NCBI GenBank assembly: GCA_964036195.1
Contig: OZ038458.1
Span: forward strand, 24,131,832 to 24,195,831
Direction: 5' to 3'
From: Sphaerolaimus hirsutus
Lineage: Eukaryota; Nematoda; Chromadorea; Monhysterida; Sphaerolaimidae
Length of the DNA: 64,000 nucleotides
Notes under the pieces: generated by a model
Seen by the model: only the letters and a program-made list of their open reading frames with translations
What the model was told of the DNA's origin: nothing
The model's database searches: none
Shown: one piece after another, positions 34,951 to 44,354 of the stretch
Layout of the letters: each line of letters starts with the position of its first letter
Position numbering within the stretch: position 1 is the first letter of the stretch
Position numbers and translations under genes: made by a program

Positions 34951-37463
34951 AAAAACAAACGCTAATTACATCACTAGTCAGCGTATTTTCCCATCAATCT
35001 ATTTTTTAAGCTATTTATAGGTGTCTTTTGATCTCTTTTGAGGTTTCATTAGAGTTGTGGCGCAAAACACATATTTATACCGTATGACATTGAATCAGTC
35101 CACGTCAAACGATTGGTTAAAGCCAAAGGGACTCACATGTAATAAATGGGGAGTTCCATTCTAATCGAGTTAAGCGTGGATTTGACCTCCACGTATAGTT
35201 TTTCACATTTTAGAAAAAAATCAGCGTTATAGTCCATTTCGTTCCCGAGATACAGTGGTACCGTTCTTCAGAAAAATCACAATTTTCACATCGAAAGTGA
35301 CATATCCATCTCAGATCCCCTATGAAAAACAGGACTTTCATTTCGTAAGTGCACATATCCAAAAAATAGTTTCATTTCCAAAAATGCATACGTGAATTTC
35401 CAAATCTATTTTGCACTATAAATCAAATATGCGTGCATATATTGATCTGAAAATTTAGGTAGAGGTACTTTTAGACACGGGCTTTGCAGTGATGTGATTC
35501 GTTTTATCCTACGATGCACCGTTAAGAAGTTATTGACCATTTAATTTCAAATGTTCAGATTTGTTCCCAATTTTGGGTGACTTACAAAATCTCACATAAC
35601 TCCCTAAATATTTCCCGGCCAACAAAATTTGTGATTACAAAAATTGTACAGAAATGTCGGATCTATCTGAAAAGTGCGGGGCAAGCGTCGTCCCCAGAAC
35701 ATAGCGTCGTCGGGCCAGCGTCAAACTTTAAAATGCGATTTTGAAAAATCGAAAAACTTGGATATATGCATTTTTAGCATGAAACTCCCCAAATATGTAT
35801 TTAATGATTGATTGAAAAACGTGACAAAAATCATTTTTTGCTGATTTTAGCTAGAAATTCGAGGGTGCAGTGATGAGCGCAGAGCACACGTCATAAATGG
35901 GTATCAGAAAAAAATTGTATCTTGTGTTCCAATTTCCAATTTCTTTTTGGTATTTACCTAGCTATTATATGGAAAATGTTCCCACAATTTATTGTTTGTG
36001 AACGGGCGTTGGGTTGGAACTTTGAATTAATGTTACCATTTCTTCATGTGAATGTTTGTTAAGCTGCGTAAAGCTGCGTTATGCATCCATTTGCAAACTG
36101 AAAACTCTGTAAACTGATTTTTCTCAGAAACCTAAAAAATGGGAAAATGTTTCATTAAAAAACAATGATGTCACTTTTTCACATGAATTCACAGAATTCC
36201 TTGATTCTGTTAGCCCTGTTCAAACAGCGAATTCTGAAAATATTATAAAATGACATCACTCTTTAAAAAATTGCGGGAAGTGGAATGGTTATTGGAGTTT
36301 AAAAAATAAAACAAATTTACAGTGAGAAGTAAAAAAAGTTAGAAAAGTCAATTCATTAGTAAAAGTTAAAAGAAAGGTACAAGGAAGTTTAATTTTATTA
36401 AAATTTTCTACTTCTCACAGCAAATTTGTTTGTTTTTCAATTCTCCACATACGGAATTGCAACCAATTTCTATTTTCAGAAAAAATCGGTTTATAGAGTG
36501 AGCTTGCATGGGAACTAACTAAGCAGTAATTGAAACGAACAAAAAATCGTTTTTAAATCGACATCAACAGAAAAAAATTGTTCCTGATCTAATTAGAAAT
36601 TAGAAACCGTTATCTAGAAAGTAAATATTATATTATTTATGAGATTCAGATGAAATGTTAACAAAATGTCAAATATCTATCGATTTCATAAAATTTTCCC
36701 ACCCGAAATCAGGATTCAATAACACACTATGTGAATTGATAAACTTCAAACAACATTTCATAACAAATTCAAAAGTAGTGCAAGCATTTTCTTTTGAAGT
36801 GTTTTTCTTGAATTTGAAACTTTCTTTGAAATTTGTCACTTTAGACATAGTGCGGGATTCGTTTAAGCGCGGTTGCAGTAATCTCATTATTACTTCTAGT
36901 TTTACTGAATGAATTCTTATTATGTGTCAAATATGCAGAAAGTGCGACACAATACAGGGCCAGAAATAGTCAAAAGATCGGTTTCAAACGGGAGTAAATA
37001 TAAAAATAATATTTTGAAAAAGTGATTGTTTGGTTTGAAAAAAAATCATGAAATTTCAATTATTTTCTGAAAAAACATATCCCGTTTGAACCTGACCTTT
37101 CAGCTCTCAGATCACCAGGTGCCAGTCCGCACCGTGTAAAATGTCATGTGAAATGTAAAATTTCAGTAAAATTCACAATGACGAGTGGGCGGTAAAAGTT
37201 TTGTCTGCATTTTGACGAGCACTTTAAATGTCACAGTAAATTGACATATATGGTGGCAAATTTTACATTCTGCACGACACTTTTCAGTAATCGGGACTGG
37301 CCCCCAGAAGGAGGGCATTAAATAAAGTGCAGCGGAACAAAAATTACAATGGCTTGGTAGCAATGACAAAAATCTGCGAGCCTTTTGGTATACGCAGAGA
37401 AAAGTGTGCAGTGTTGAGGAGAATAGCCAAAAGGTATGTTGTAGAAATAGTGCAAAAATTGCA
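34951..37463. other. AT-rich gene-free stretch
   Basis: Nothing recognised as coding. 36309-36434 has inverted arms (acaaatttacagtgagaagt against acttctcacagcaaatttgt). 37110-37300 carries tgtaaaatgtcatg words of the 15018 family. Short open frames here (for example 36655-36912) have no motifs. Confidence 0.5.
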
Positions 37464-37545
37464 TGGTCGGCGGCGGGATTCGAACCTGCGTCTAGTATTT
37501 TATGTGTGTGCGCGGGACGCAGGCGCCTTACCTGCTGGGGCAAGA
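37464..37545 (-). tRNA. tRNA-like sequence, probable pseudogene or SINE head
   Basis: On the minus strand, a box-B-like ggttcgaatccc (at 37477-37490) lies downstream of a box-A-like cagcaggtaaggc. The T-arm would have one mismatch. I cannot fold a convincing acceptor stem or choose an anticodon, so a tRNA-derived SINE or pseudogene is more likely than a working tRNA. Confidence 0.35.
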
Positions 37546-38013
37546 TTATTAGAGTATGCGCTGCTGCGGCCGGCAGCCACAACCGTAACTTTGATTGACT
37601 TTTCAATAGACCGTACAAAATTCAAGTGTTTTTCAACGGGTTTTCCTGGGTGCAGTGCGCTGTGGGGTGGAACAGTCCGTCTGCGGTCGAAAATTGAAGT
37701 CGATTTTTTGGACTTATCGACTTTCAGCGACATACACTTCAAATTCAAACGCAGGGTACGAAAATGCATGCTTGCAAATACCATGGCCCGTACAAAACGA
37801 CGCCGCGCTACAAATATGAATTTAGTATGGACACAATGTGATGTCCGCTTGCGAAGACGTTCTTTCAATGATTTGAGAGTGTTTTGCGCCGGCAGCAGCG
37901 CAGCTATTTGCAGGAGCACGAGAAGGTGAGATTGCTATTTTTTTATTTCTTTTCTCAATATTCTTGAGAGAAAAACCCCCTCGAAAAGATCCCGTGTAAG
38001 AGACCTGGTGTGA

Positions 38014-38213
38014 GTCCCAAGCCCTGTAAAGTGTAAAGTAAAGTGTCAAATGTAAAGTAAAGTGTCAATCAACACAAAAAAAGAAAAGATTTTATTATTG
38101 AACTTTGCATGACAATTGACACTTTACTTTACTTTTGTCATGACAATTGACACTTTACTTTGCACTTGACTATACATTTGACACTTTACTTTACACTTTA
38201 CAGGGCTTGGGAC
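38014..38213. mobile_element. Palindromic MITE, ends gtcccaagccctgtaaag
   Basis: 200 bp. Left gtcccaagccctgtaaagtg and right cactttacagggcttgggac are perfect complements at the ends; interior of aaagtgtcaa words. Confidence 0.7.
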
Positions 38214-38642
38214 TGCCCCCTGGCTTCACTCCCACTGTAACATTTTTCACATATTGATATGTTGAGAGTAGGGGCTGAGAATTTGACACTTTATTATCAA
38301 CATTTGGAACTTGATAATAATCATGAGCAAGCACCATTGGGCACACAGCCTTGTGCACATGTGATTTAGAAATTATGACTTGTTGATTTTTAGAATTGGA
38401 TGTCTCAATTTAGGTATTAATACATCAATTTTAATCCACTGTACATCTAATTTAAATCACCATTTACTCAAACTGAACCTTCACACCAACCAAATTAGTT
38501 CCCAGATGCAGCTCAAAGCCACACAATTTTACATGCATTTTCGCAAACGTCCGAGAGAAAAAAAAGAAAAATTTCTTCAGGATTTTTTTCTTCAAAGTGT
38601 AGCAAACTGCGACGACAGCTGAGTCTAGCGGTTGGTTGGTTT
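38214..38642. other. Region upstream of the LINE-like ORF1
   Basis: No gene. The 5' end of the LINE-like element probably lies here (GC content rises from about 38600, followed by a gtgtgtgtggtg tract), but I cannot fix the boundary. Confidence 0.4.
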
Positions 38643-38724
38643 GTGTGTGTGGTGTGTTCGGTGGTGTTTTGGAGCGCTGTAGGCGCTGGTGAACTTGATG
38701 GCCGGCCCAGAAGACATTGTAAGG

Positions 38725-39057
38725 GTATAATCCCTGAAACAAGTGTCTTGGCCGTATGCCAATATCCTACTCGATGCATATACTTGACATTGCGGAACAT
38801 GATCGGCACCCTGAGAAGGGGTTGTGCGGTCTCTGCGTATGTCGTTTGTGATAATGCAATATACAGCGCGCTACCTTCAAGCGCGATCATAATTGATATA
38901 ATGGCACTATGCCAAACGGGGAGTGCATCGAAGTCAGGTTTGGCACTGTGCCAAATTACGAAATATTTACAAATGATCTCAAAAAACAACACGTTCTTAA
39001 TGCTCACTGCTCTTACATGGACAGAAACATCGCATATAATCAATTCAACATACTCAG
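38725..39057 (+). other. Intron-like segment 1 (333 nt), in the leader
   Basis: Donor gtataa, acceptor actcag. Lies upstream of the proposed ORF1 start at 39069. Length 3n and no stop in the ORF1 frame. Contains three TTGGC-N5-GCCAA-type palindromes. Confidence 0.55.
38748..38954 (+). promoter_or_regulatory. Cluster of three TTGGC(N5)GCCAA palindromes
   Basis: At 38748-38762, 38901-38915 (first base A instead of T) and 38940-38954. TTGGC-N5-GCCAA is the full consensus of nuclear factor I (NFI/CTF) sites in animals. They could instead be RNA hairpins. The ORF1 frame reads them as L-A-x-C-Q. Confidence 0.5.
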
Positions 39058-39068
39058 GTGCTACATCG

Positions 39069-42000
39069 ATGGCTGACAGCTCTTCCATGGCCGCAAAGCG
39101 GTGTACCTCGACAACAGCGAAGGTACAACCTATGGCAAAAATGAGCGAGGAAGAATTTGAAGCTAGTTCAACCGGGTACCGACCTGTTTACACTTTTGAT
39201 TTGAGTATTTGGTGTACCTGGGTATACGGCTGGGTAAATGTACCCAAGGTGGAAAAATTATATCTTGAAAATATACATACATTCAATACGGTTGCTGATG
39301 AGACCGCGATGGAGAATACAGTATCAATAGATGATAACTACATTGCTTTACAGATTTTCCTGTCTAACAAATCCGAGACGACCAGGAAATCGCTACGAAA
39401 GAAAAGAGAAAATCTACTGCTTGCCGCTCAAATGAAAGCTAATTCGGTGGGACCTCAGCGTACGAGATCTCAGACACCCGGTCGTGGTAAAATAACGGAA
39501 TTTGTACACGGCAGAGGGAACAACTCTGTGGATGGCTCTGGCGTATTGCCAGCAGAAATATTAGAGGGTGAGTTAAACAATTTACAAATATGGTTATGGG
39601 ATGGAACCTATCAATTCGAAAATATCCAATTAATGTTCTCCTTGTCAAATGAAATAAGTATAAACAGTGAAGTGTACTTGAATATCATCATACGAGCAAA
39701 TGTTTGGGACATACACATTCATGACTTCTTTTGTTACCGGAAACATAACCCCATCTCAGGTGATGTGTCGAGCGACCCGGTTGACAGTGACGATTCAAAC
39801 AGACCGGTCAACCTGGTTCAGGATGAAAATGTCGAAAACAGCGATGATTCAGAAGCGAGTACAATTGAGCCTATTGAAAAGAGCACACCGCAATCGGGAA
39901 AGAAGAAAACCAAGATCGTGGCCAATCAGCCGCGGCACGTGGGCACCACCGTGGTGGACAACGCCAAGGCGCTTGGTGAGATTACTGTCTTTTTTGGTTT
40001 AATAACACTATCGGGGGGCGAGCTATTGAGACTGGAATATGAAAGTTTAAAAGTTTATATACGATCTTTGTACTTGGTACAATACACCATTGGGACAGAA
40101 AATAATAAGTCATATATAACAAAGTATACCCACTTAAATACTTCATGCGACTTTGAAAACGGTTGCTTGAAACGCGAATGCGTAAATATAGAAACAGCAA
40201 ACACTTCTGTATCAGATATTGACGCTCTACACACAGATATGTACCACGCTGGCATGTCAAACTGGGCCTCGCTACTGGATGATATGCCAGAGGACGCGAA
40301 AATTGGTAACACAGGGCTAGATGCGGCTGGCATATGTGCAGATCTCTTTGAATCCCTGGATACTAACAACGCTGGGCCAAACAAAAATGATTTTTCAAAA
40401 ATGATTTCATACATGGGATTTATTAATGGCCAAAATAGGAGATTGGAATGGGGGTTGAGAAAGGTCGGTCCGGGGTATATCCGGGTTTTGAAAGTTTTGA
40501 AAATACCACTGTTGAAATACATTGGTAAAAATAGAGTCGAGGTGCTGCATAAATGTTTGGAAAATGTGACGGTACTATACAATTCACGCACGACATTCTA
40601 TCGAGGATATTTTACTATTGCATTACACTACATGCAGGTGGAGATTAGGTTGGCACAAATCAGTGGGGCTCTGAGCAAATCTGTGAGCGACTTGAACGAA
40701 GATTTTGACAAACACGATGAAGAAATTGAAGATTTACGCAAGCAGATGGGAGGTATAAAAGACGATCTTGATATGCGGCTGGATGTGAGCGGCTTTCTGA
40801 CTGATGACATGCTGGCAATGGTTTGTGTGGGTTGTAAAAATTATGAATGTTTTACGCACCCAAGTTTCAACATAACAAAAATAGGGGGTTATAATGGAAA
40901 AGCGTCTCGGGGGTACTCAACTGCCTCCGAATTACAATTATACCAAATTATCGTCCATCAAAATGGAATAGCCTGTCAAAATAAGGGGGTGGTGTTGAAA
41001 TTATCGCAGTTACATGGATTATGCATACCTTCCCATGACTTACAGGCCGGTGATAATCGCGGCAGGCTGCAAGCCTCACTGCAATGGTTAAAAATGAAAA
41101 TTTTCGAGCATCAATCGGCCATTGATGCGCTGTCAGTGGAAGAAGCAAAGCTAAAGCGCAAGGCGGGCAGGATACAGTCCAAAATACCGACAAAAAAACC
41201 TCGACAGATTGGGGGCGAGGTGACTCTACATGAAAGGGCGCTGCACTCGAATGAACCAGTTTATCGGAAAGGGGCGGAATCGGACATACTGATTACGCTA
41301 ACAGATCCGTCGGACATGTTTGGGTACCTATACCCATGGAATGTGATGTACAACGGCGAAAAATTCCCATGCATTGGGATCGCGCTACTATATGTTAGTT
41401 CAGCATTTCAGTCTACCCTATTCACCTTCTTTCCTTTTCATCTAAATTCTTCGGGGGTCAACATTGGTTACCCAACTGGGTACTGTTGGCAACATGCCAA
41501 TGACACATTCATAGGAGTGTCTAGGAATTTAGTGTCTTGGCAAATCGCCAAAACTGTAGGTGACTGCAACCTGTCATTCATAGGAATGTATTGGCACATA
41601 GCCAAAAATGGGGGTGTTTGTAACTTTCCCTTTATACAAAGCTTTTTTATATCAAACAAATTTCAGGCCGAAAGTGTTTGCACAGGAGACGTAGAGGGAC
41701 AACGCCGCGCCTGTGGGCTGTGCGCATTCTATGCACCCAATGATGGCACTGGCTTCGTGGCGCGACATTTCGAGTTTGTTGGCAAGCTAAACAACGAATG
41801 GACCAAACTGAGTCGATATCAGCACAATCAAAAATCTGTCGACCCCGACATGGACAAAAAATGGTTCAAGTCGGGTATTCAAAAAGGAGATCAAATCTAC
41901 GGCTCCGTTACGGAAGCACAAGAAACGCCGGCGTATATGGAGTTGAAGAGAATTTGCACCAATGTTGTGAAGTGCAATGGCCGAATGAGGTATGCGCTTG

Positions 42001-43070
42001 CAATGTATACTTATGTGAAAAATAGTGTGAAACGCAAAGTATGGTACATTATATGTACGGATAATTTACAAATCCCAAAACATATTCACTTAAGTGAAAA
42101 CAGGATACTTGGATACGTGCCAAATCAGGCAAAGTACACTAAAGGGTGGGGTCAAATAATGAATCGATGCACGGTCAAAATAATTTGTACAAAATGGGGA
42201 TATATCACAATGGGGTATTATTTGAGAAAACACCCATATATTGACTACATCGCAACCCCCCACAGACAACTTCTCTGGCAAACGGGGCAGGCGCGCAACG
42301 ACGATGGAAACTGGGTCGCGCAGGACCGGTACATTCGATGTGGTGGTGTGAATCCACCCACCGGCTTCAAAGGTGCACTTCAATGTGGAAGCGTAAAAGG
42401 CACTGTTGATGTGAGTTTTCACTTTACTATACAATATAGGGGTTGGACACCTAATGGGGGTGTAATTATACAGAATATCGCTCACATCACTGATAAGGGT
42501 GACACTAAACAGGGGGTACCCCACAAATGGGGGTTGCCGCATAAACGTGAATACCGTTTGAGTAAGATAGGAAAAAGTTACAATACGTGGTATTGTACAA
42601 ATGACCGCGAACGTGATAAAGGGTGTGTAGCCGTAAGGATATTTGTACACAACAACTACTCTATAACTTGCAAACTACTAACCAAAACGCAGTGTACGCT
42701 GCCCACCGAGATGGGCCCGTTCTATATGCGGCCATATATGAATCTATACGGCCTAATCTGGATGGAAATTCAGGCGCTCATAACGCAACAAGACGCGTAC
42801 TCGATGCGTCATAAAATCAAAGGACTGCAGCCGCTGGAAGAATGGGACAACTTCGCAAAGGAAACCGGCAAGGGCATGTGGGACCCCGCCGACGGACAGG
42901 GGCTTTATGTACGGACCAATAAGGCAATTTCTGTGCCTGTGTGGTATGACAAAGAGGTGAGATGGAGGTACTTTGTATCTATTTGGACGTTGAGTCGGAA
43001 AAAAAGGGTGCTAACCGTAAATATACAAGGTAGAAACTATTGTGCTGACCGTGGCAAAATGGATGGATAA
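39069..43070 (+). CDS. LINE-like ORF1, N-terminal and central part
   Basis: The first ATG after the proposed leader intron is at 39069 (MADSSSMAAKR). The frame is actually open from 38643. ORF1's own codons run to 43040 (1324 residues); the last 30 bases to the stop at 43070 belong to the BEL LTR. Basic SETTRKSLRKKRENLLLAAQ follows an acidic N-terminus. Residues encoded by 40638-40820 (LNEDFDKHDEEIEDLRKQMG) form a coiled coil, as in many LINE ORF1 proteins. 41667-41989 contains a C-x2-C (ACGLC). ORF1 products usually bind the element RNA; I cannot name the family. Charged, GC-richer blocks alternate with AT-rich intron-like blocks whose translation is rich in I, Y, F, C. The frame is broken only by the LTR. 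Confidence 0.65.
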   Translation: MADSSSMAAKRCTSTTAKVQPMAKMSEEEFEASSTGYRPVYTFDLSIWCTWVYGWVNVPKVEKLYLENIHTFNTVADETAMENTVSIDDNYIALQIFLSNKSETTRKSLRKKRENLLLAAQMKANSVGPQRTRSQTPGRGKITEFVHGRGNNSVDGSGVLPAEILEGELNNLQIWLWDGTYQFENIQLMFSLSNEISINSEVYLNIIIRANVWDIHIHDFFCYRKHNPISGDVSSDPVDSDDSNRPVNLVQDENVENSDDSEASTIEPIEKSTPQSGKKKTKIVANQPRHVGTTVVDNAKALGEITVFFGLITLSGGELLRLEYESLKVYIRSLYLVQYTIGTENNKSYITKYTHLNTSCDFENGCLKRECVNIETANTSVSDIDALHTDMYHAGMSNWASLLDDMPEDAKIGNTGLDAAGICADLFESLDTNNAGPNKNDFSKMISYMGFINGQNRRLEWGLRKVGPGYIRVLKVLKIPLLKYIGKNRVEVLHKCLENVTVLYNSRTTFYRGYFTIALHYMQVEIRLAQISGALSKSVSDLNEDFDKHDEEIEDLRKQMGGIKDDLDMRLDVSGFLTDDMLAMVCVGCKNYECFTHPSFNITKIGGYNGKASRGYSTASELQLYQIIVHQNGIACQNKGVVLKLSQLHGLCIPSHDLQAGDNRGRLQASLQWLKMKIFEHQSAIDALSVEEAKLKRKAGRIQSKIPTKKPRQIGGEVTLHERALHSNEPVYRKGAESDILITLTDPSDMFGYLYPWNVMYNGEKFPCIGIALLYVSSAFQSTLFTFFPFHLNSSGVNIGYPTGYCWQHANDTFIGVSRNLVSWQIAKTVGDCNLSFIGMYWHIAKNGGVCNFPFIQSFFISNKFQAESVCTGDVEGQRRACGLCAFYAPNDGTGFVARHFEFVGKLNNEWTKLSRYQHNQKSVDPDMDKKWFKSGIQKGDQIYGSVTEAQETPAYMELKRICTNVVKCNGRMRYALAMYTYVKNSVKRKVWYIICTDNLQIPKHIHLSENRILGYVPNQAKYTKGWGQIMNRCTVKIICTKWGYITMGYYLRKHPYIDYIATPHRQLLWQTGQARNDDGNWVAQDRYIRCGGVNPPTGFKGALQCGSVKGTVDVSFHFTIQYRGWTPNGGVIIQNIAHITDKGDTKQGVPHKWGLPHKREYRLSKIGKSYNTWYCTNDRERDKGCVAVRIFVHNNYSITCKLLTKTQCTLPTEMGPFYMRPYMNLYGLIWMEIQALITQQDAYSMRHKIKGLQPLEEWDNFAKETGKGMWDPADGQGLYVRTNKAISVPVWYDKEVRWRYFVSIWTLSRKKRVLTVNIQGRNYCADRGKMDG
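39176..39353 (+). other. Intron-like segment 2 (uncertain limits)
   Basis: Possible donor gtaccg and acceptor tttacag give 178 nt, which is 3n+1, unlike most others. Other donors (for example 39186) would give 3n. Stop-free in frame. Contains gtgtacctgggtatac-type palindromes. Confidence 0.35.
39568..39759 (+). other. Intron-like segment 3 (192 nt, phase 1)
   Basis: Donor gtgagt, acceptor atctcag. Exactly 64 codons, no in-frame stop. Flanked by acidic coding sequence (VLPAEILEG before, DVSSDPVDSDD after). Confidence 0.6.
39976..40215 (+). other. Intron-like segment 4 (240 nt, phase 1)
   Basis: Donor gtgaga, acceptor gtatcag. 80 codons, no stop. Holds the hairpin ttgtacttggtacaa at 40068-40082. 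Confidence 0.6.
40464..40637 (+). other. Intron-like segment 5 (174 nt, phase 0)
   Basis: Donor gtcggt (weak), acceptor catgcag. 58 codons, no stop. The donor was chosen among two candidates, so its left limit is less certain. Confidence 0.45.
40821..41045 (+). other. Intron-like segment 6 (225 nt, phase 0)
   Basis: Donor gtttgt, acceptor acttacag. 75 codons, no stop, AT-rich against GC-richer flanks. Confidence 0.55.
41324..41666 (+). other. Intron-like segment 7 (uncertain limits)
   Basis: Donor gtacct and acceptor aatttcag give 343 nt (3n+1); a donor at 41343 would give 324 (3n). Stop-free throughout. Contains three perfect TTGGC-N5-GCCAA palindromes and the hairpin tacccaactgggta (41469-41482). 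Confidence 0.4.
41486..41605 (+). promoter_or_regulatory. Second cluster of three TTGGC(N5)GCCAA palindromes
   Basis: At 41486-41500, 41537-41551 and 41591-41605, all perfect in the ten fixed bases. Here the ORF1 frame reads W-(Q/H)-x-A-(K/N), different from the reading in the 38748 cluster. The shared signal is therefore in the nucleic acid and not in the protein. Confidence 0.5.
41990..42265 (+). other. Intron-like segment 8 (276 nt)
   Basis: Donor gtatgc, acceptor ccccccacag with a polypyrimidine tract. 92 codons, no stop. Contains palindromes gtacattatatgtac (42044-42058) and ttcacttaagtgaa (42085-42098). Confidence 0.6.
42411..42692 (+). other. Intron-like segment 9 (282 nt)
   Basis: Donor gtgagt, acceptor aaacgcag. 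94 codons, no stop. Contains ggggtacccc (42513-42522) and acaatacgtggtattgt (42580-42596). Confidence 0.6.
42957..43040 (+). other. Intron-like segment 10, left part
   Basis: Donor gtgaga at 42957. The BEL/Pao element sits inside this segment; it resumes at 59269 and ends with the acceptor ctgttcag at 59451. Without the insertion and the duplicated target, the length is 84 + 183 = 267 nt (89 codons) with no in-frame stop. Confidence 0.6.
43036..43040. repeat. BEL/Pao target-site duplication, left copy
   Basis: actat directly before the LTR; the right copy is 59264-59268. A 5-bp TSD is usual for BEL/Pao. Confidence 0.9.
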
Positions 43071-44337
43071 AGAAATACAGAGAATTGATAATTAGGCTCA
43101 TATTCGCACATTTGCTTATTTGCACTATTTTACTTTTTATGCACTATATTTATTTACCACGCAAAATATCAAATTGTATTTCCTGCACTATATTATTTAC
43201 CCATGGAGAATATTCGATTAGGAAAGTGCTCTATAAGTTATTGATAGGTTTATGTGGAATGTTTAGGTTAAAAGGTCAAATATGTTATTATTAGGTGTAT
43301 TAATATAAAATTAGGCTCATTCAACTCGCCGTAATTTTCTGATCATGATTATACATACATTTGCATAGTTTACTTGCAGTTTACAAAAGTCAAATCTTGT
43401 AAATATTTACGTGCTGCGTAATTATCTAGGCCAGCGTCCTAATAGAGAAATGGTGCCCTGCGGGCAACTAGCATTTACTTTACAAAGCCCTTCGCATAGG
43501 TATAATTGTCATAACCCTGTTCACAACTATTTATATTTACTTAATAATTATAATACCTTGCTCAATTGAATATATTATAAACTCTGCTCAATTACAATAC
43601 CCATTTACCTCAAATAAGTCCCAATTTGCTAGACTATTCAACATACGTTTCCAGGAAGTGATTATTATTATCATGTTGAATATACCTGATTCTATTTACG
43701 TCATTAGGAACATTTGCACTACTATTTACAGTTTCAAACCCTAATTTATTAGTTCCAATGTGCGTCAATGTTTTCTGACAAATTGAAGCAAATTAGTAAA
43801 TCGGCCGAGTTTGCCGACTTCGCGCCTCAAGATTAATAGTTTTTCCATTAGCCCAATTTGTACCTGGTATTTCTTTACCATAATTATTTGAATGTATGCA
43901 CGCGCAGTATAAGGCAACTGTTTCGGCTAGATGTGTTATTTGTTGCATTTATGTCTTATTTGTGCATTTGTATTAGGAAATTACTGTAGCTGTTTTTCTA
44001 TACGTGATTTCCGTGTCTTAGCTACTTTGAGAGTTTTTACTTCAGTCTGCGGACCCCAAGCTTCTGAACGAAAATAAGCTAGCGATAGAAACTTCGACTA
44101 GGAAGCTCGCTAGGCTTTGCGCTTTTATATTTGGCTGTATCTGATCAAATAAAGTACCTGAAACAATTCGAACCCCCTTTCTCAACACACAACTACGAAA
44201 TAAACTCAACCTGGCTGTCGACAAGTGGACGTTCGGCTACAACGGGAAATCAACCACTCTAAAGGCCGTTTCTCACTACGGTCTTGAAGCAGCCGGATTC
44301 GGTGGTAGAAGACGCTGACTTCGGTGGCTTCATCACA
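43041..44337 (+). repeat. 5' LTR of the BEL/Pao element
   Basis: 1297 bp, TG...CA ends. A TATA-like tataagg occurs near 43908 and a polyadenylation signal aataaa at 44148-44153; these would set the U3/R/U5 limits. It supplies the stop (43068-43070) that truncates the outer ORF1. Confidence 0.93.
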
Positions 44338-44354
44338 TGGCGCAGCGAGCAGGG
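44338..44354 (+). promoter_or_regulatory. Probable primer binding site
   Basis: tggcgcagcgagcaggg begins immediately after the LTR. The leading TGG pairs with the CCA end of a tRNA, as expected for priming of minus-strand DNA. I cannot name the tRNA with confidence. Confidence 0.6.

Noticed and set aside
37163..37929. Overlapping open frames of 139-200 codons
   Set aside because: They overlap on both strands, run through the tRNA-like sequence, and show no domain or biased composition.
38643..39068. Start of ORF1 at the first open codon or at ATG 38799
   Set aside because: The frame is open here, but the stretch has intron-like ends (38725, 39057), and the ATG at 39069 opens protein of the composition seen further on.
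39069..43040. ORF1 as a host gene with ordinary introns
   Set aside because: The overlap with an endonuclease/reverse-transcriptase ORF in the same orientation and the RGG-rich end fit a retroelement better, and ordinary introns would contain stops.
43085..43294. 69-codon open frame, repeated at 58011-58220
   Set aside because: Lies inside the LTR and repeats only because the LTR does; no motif.
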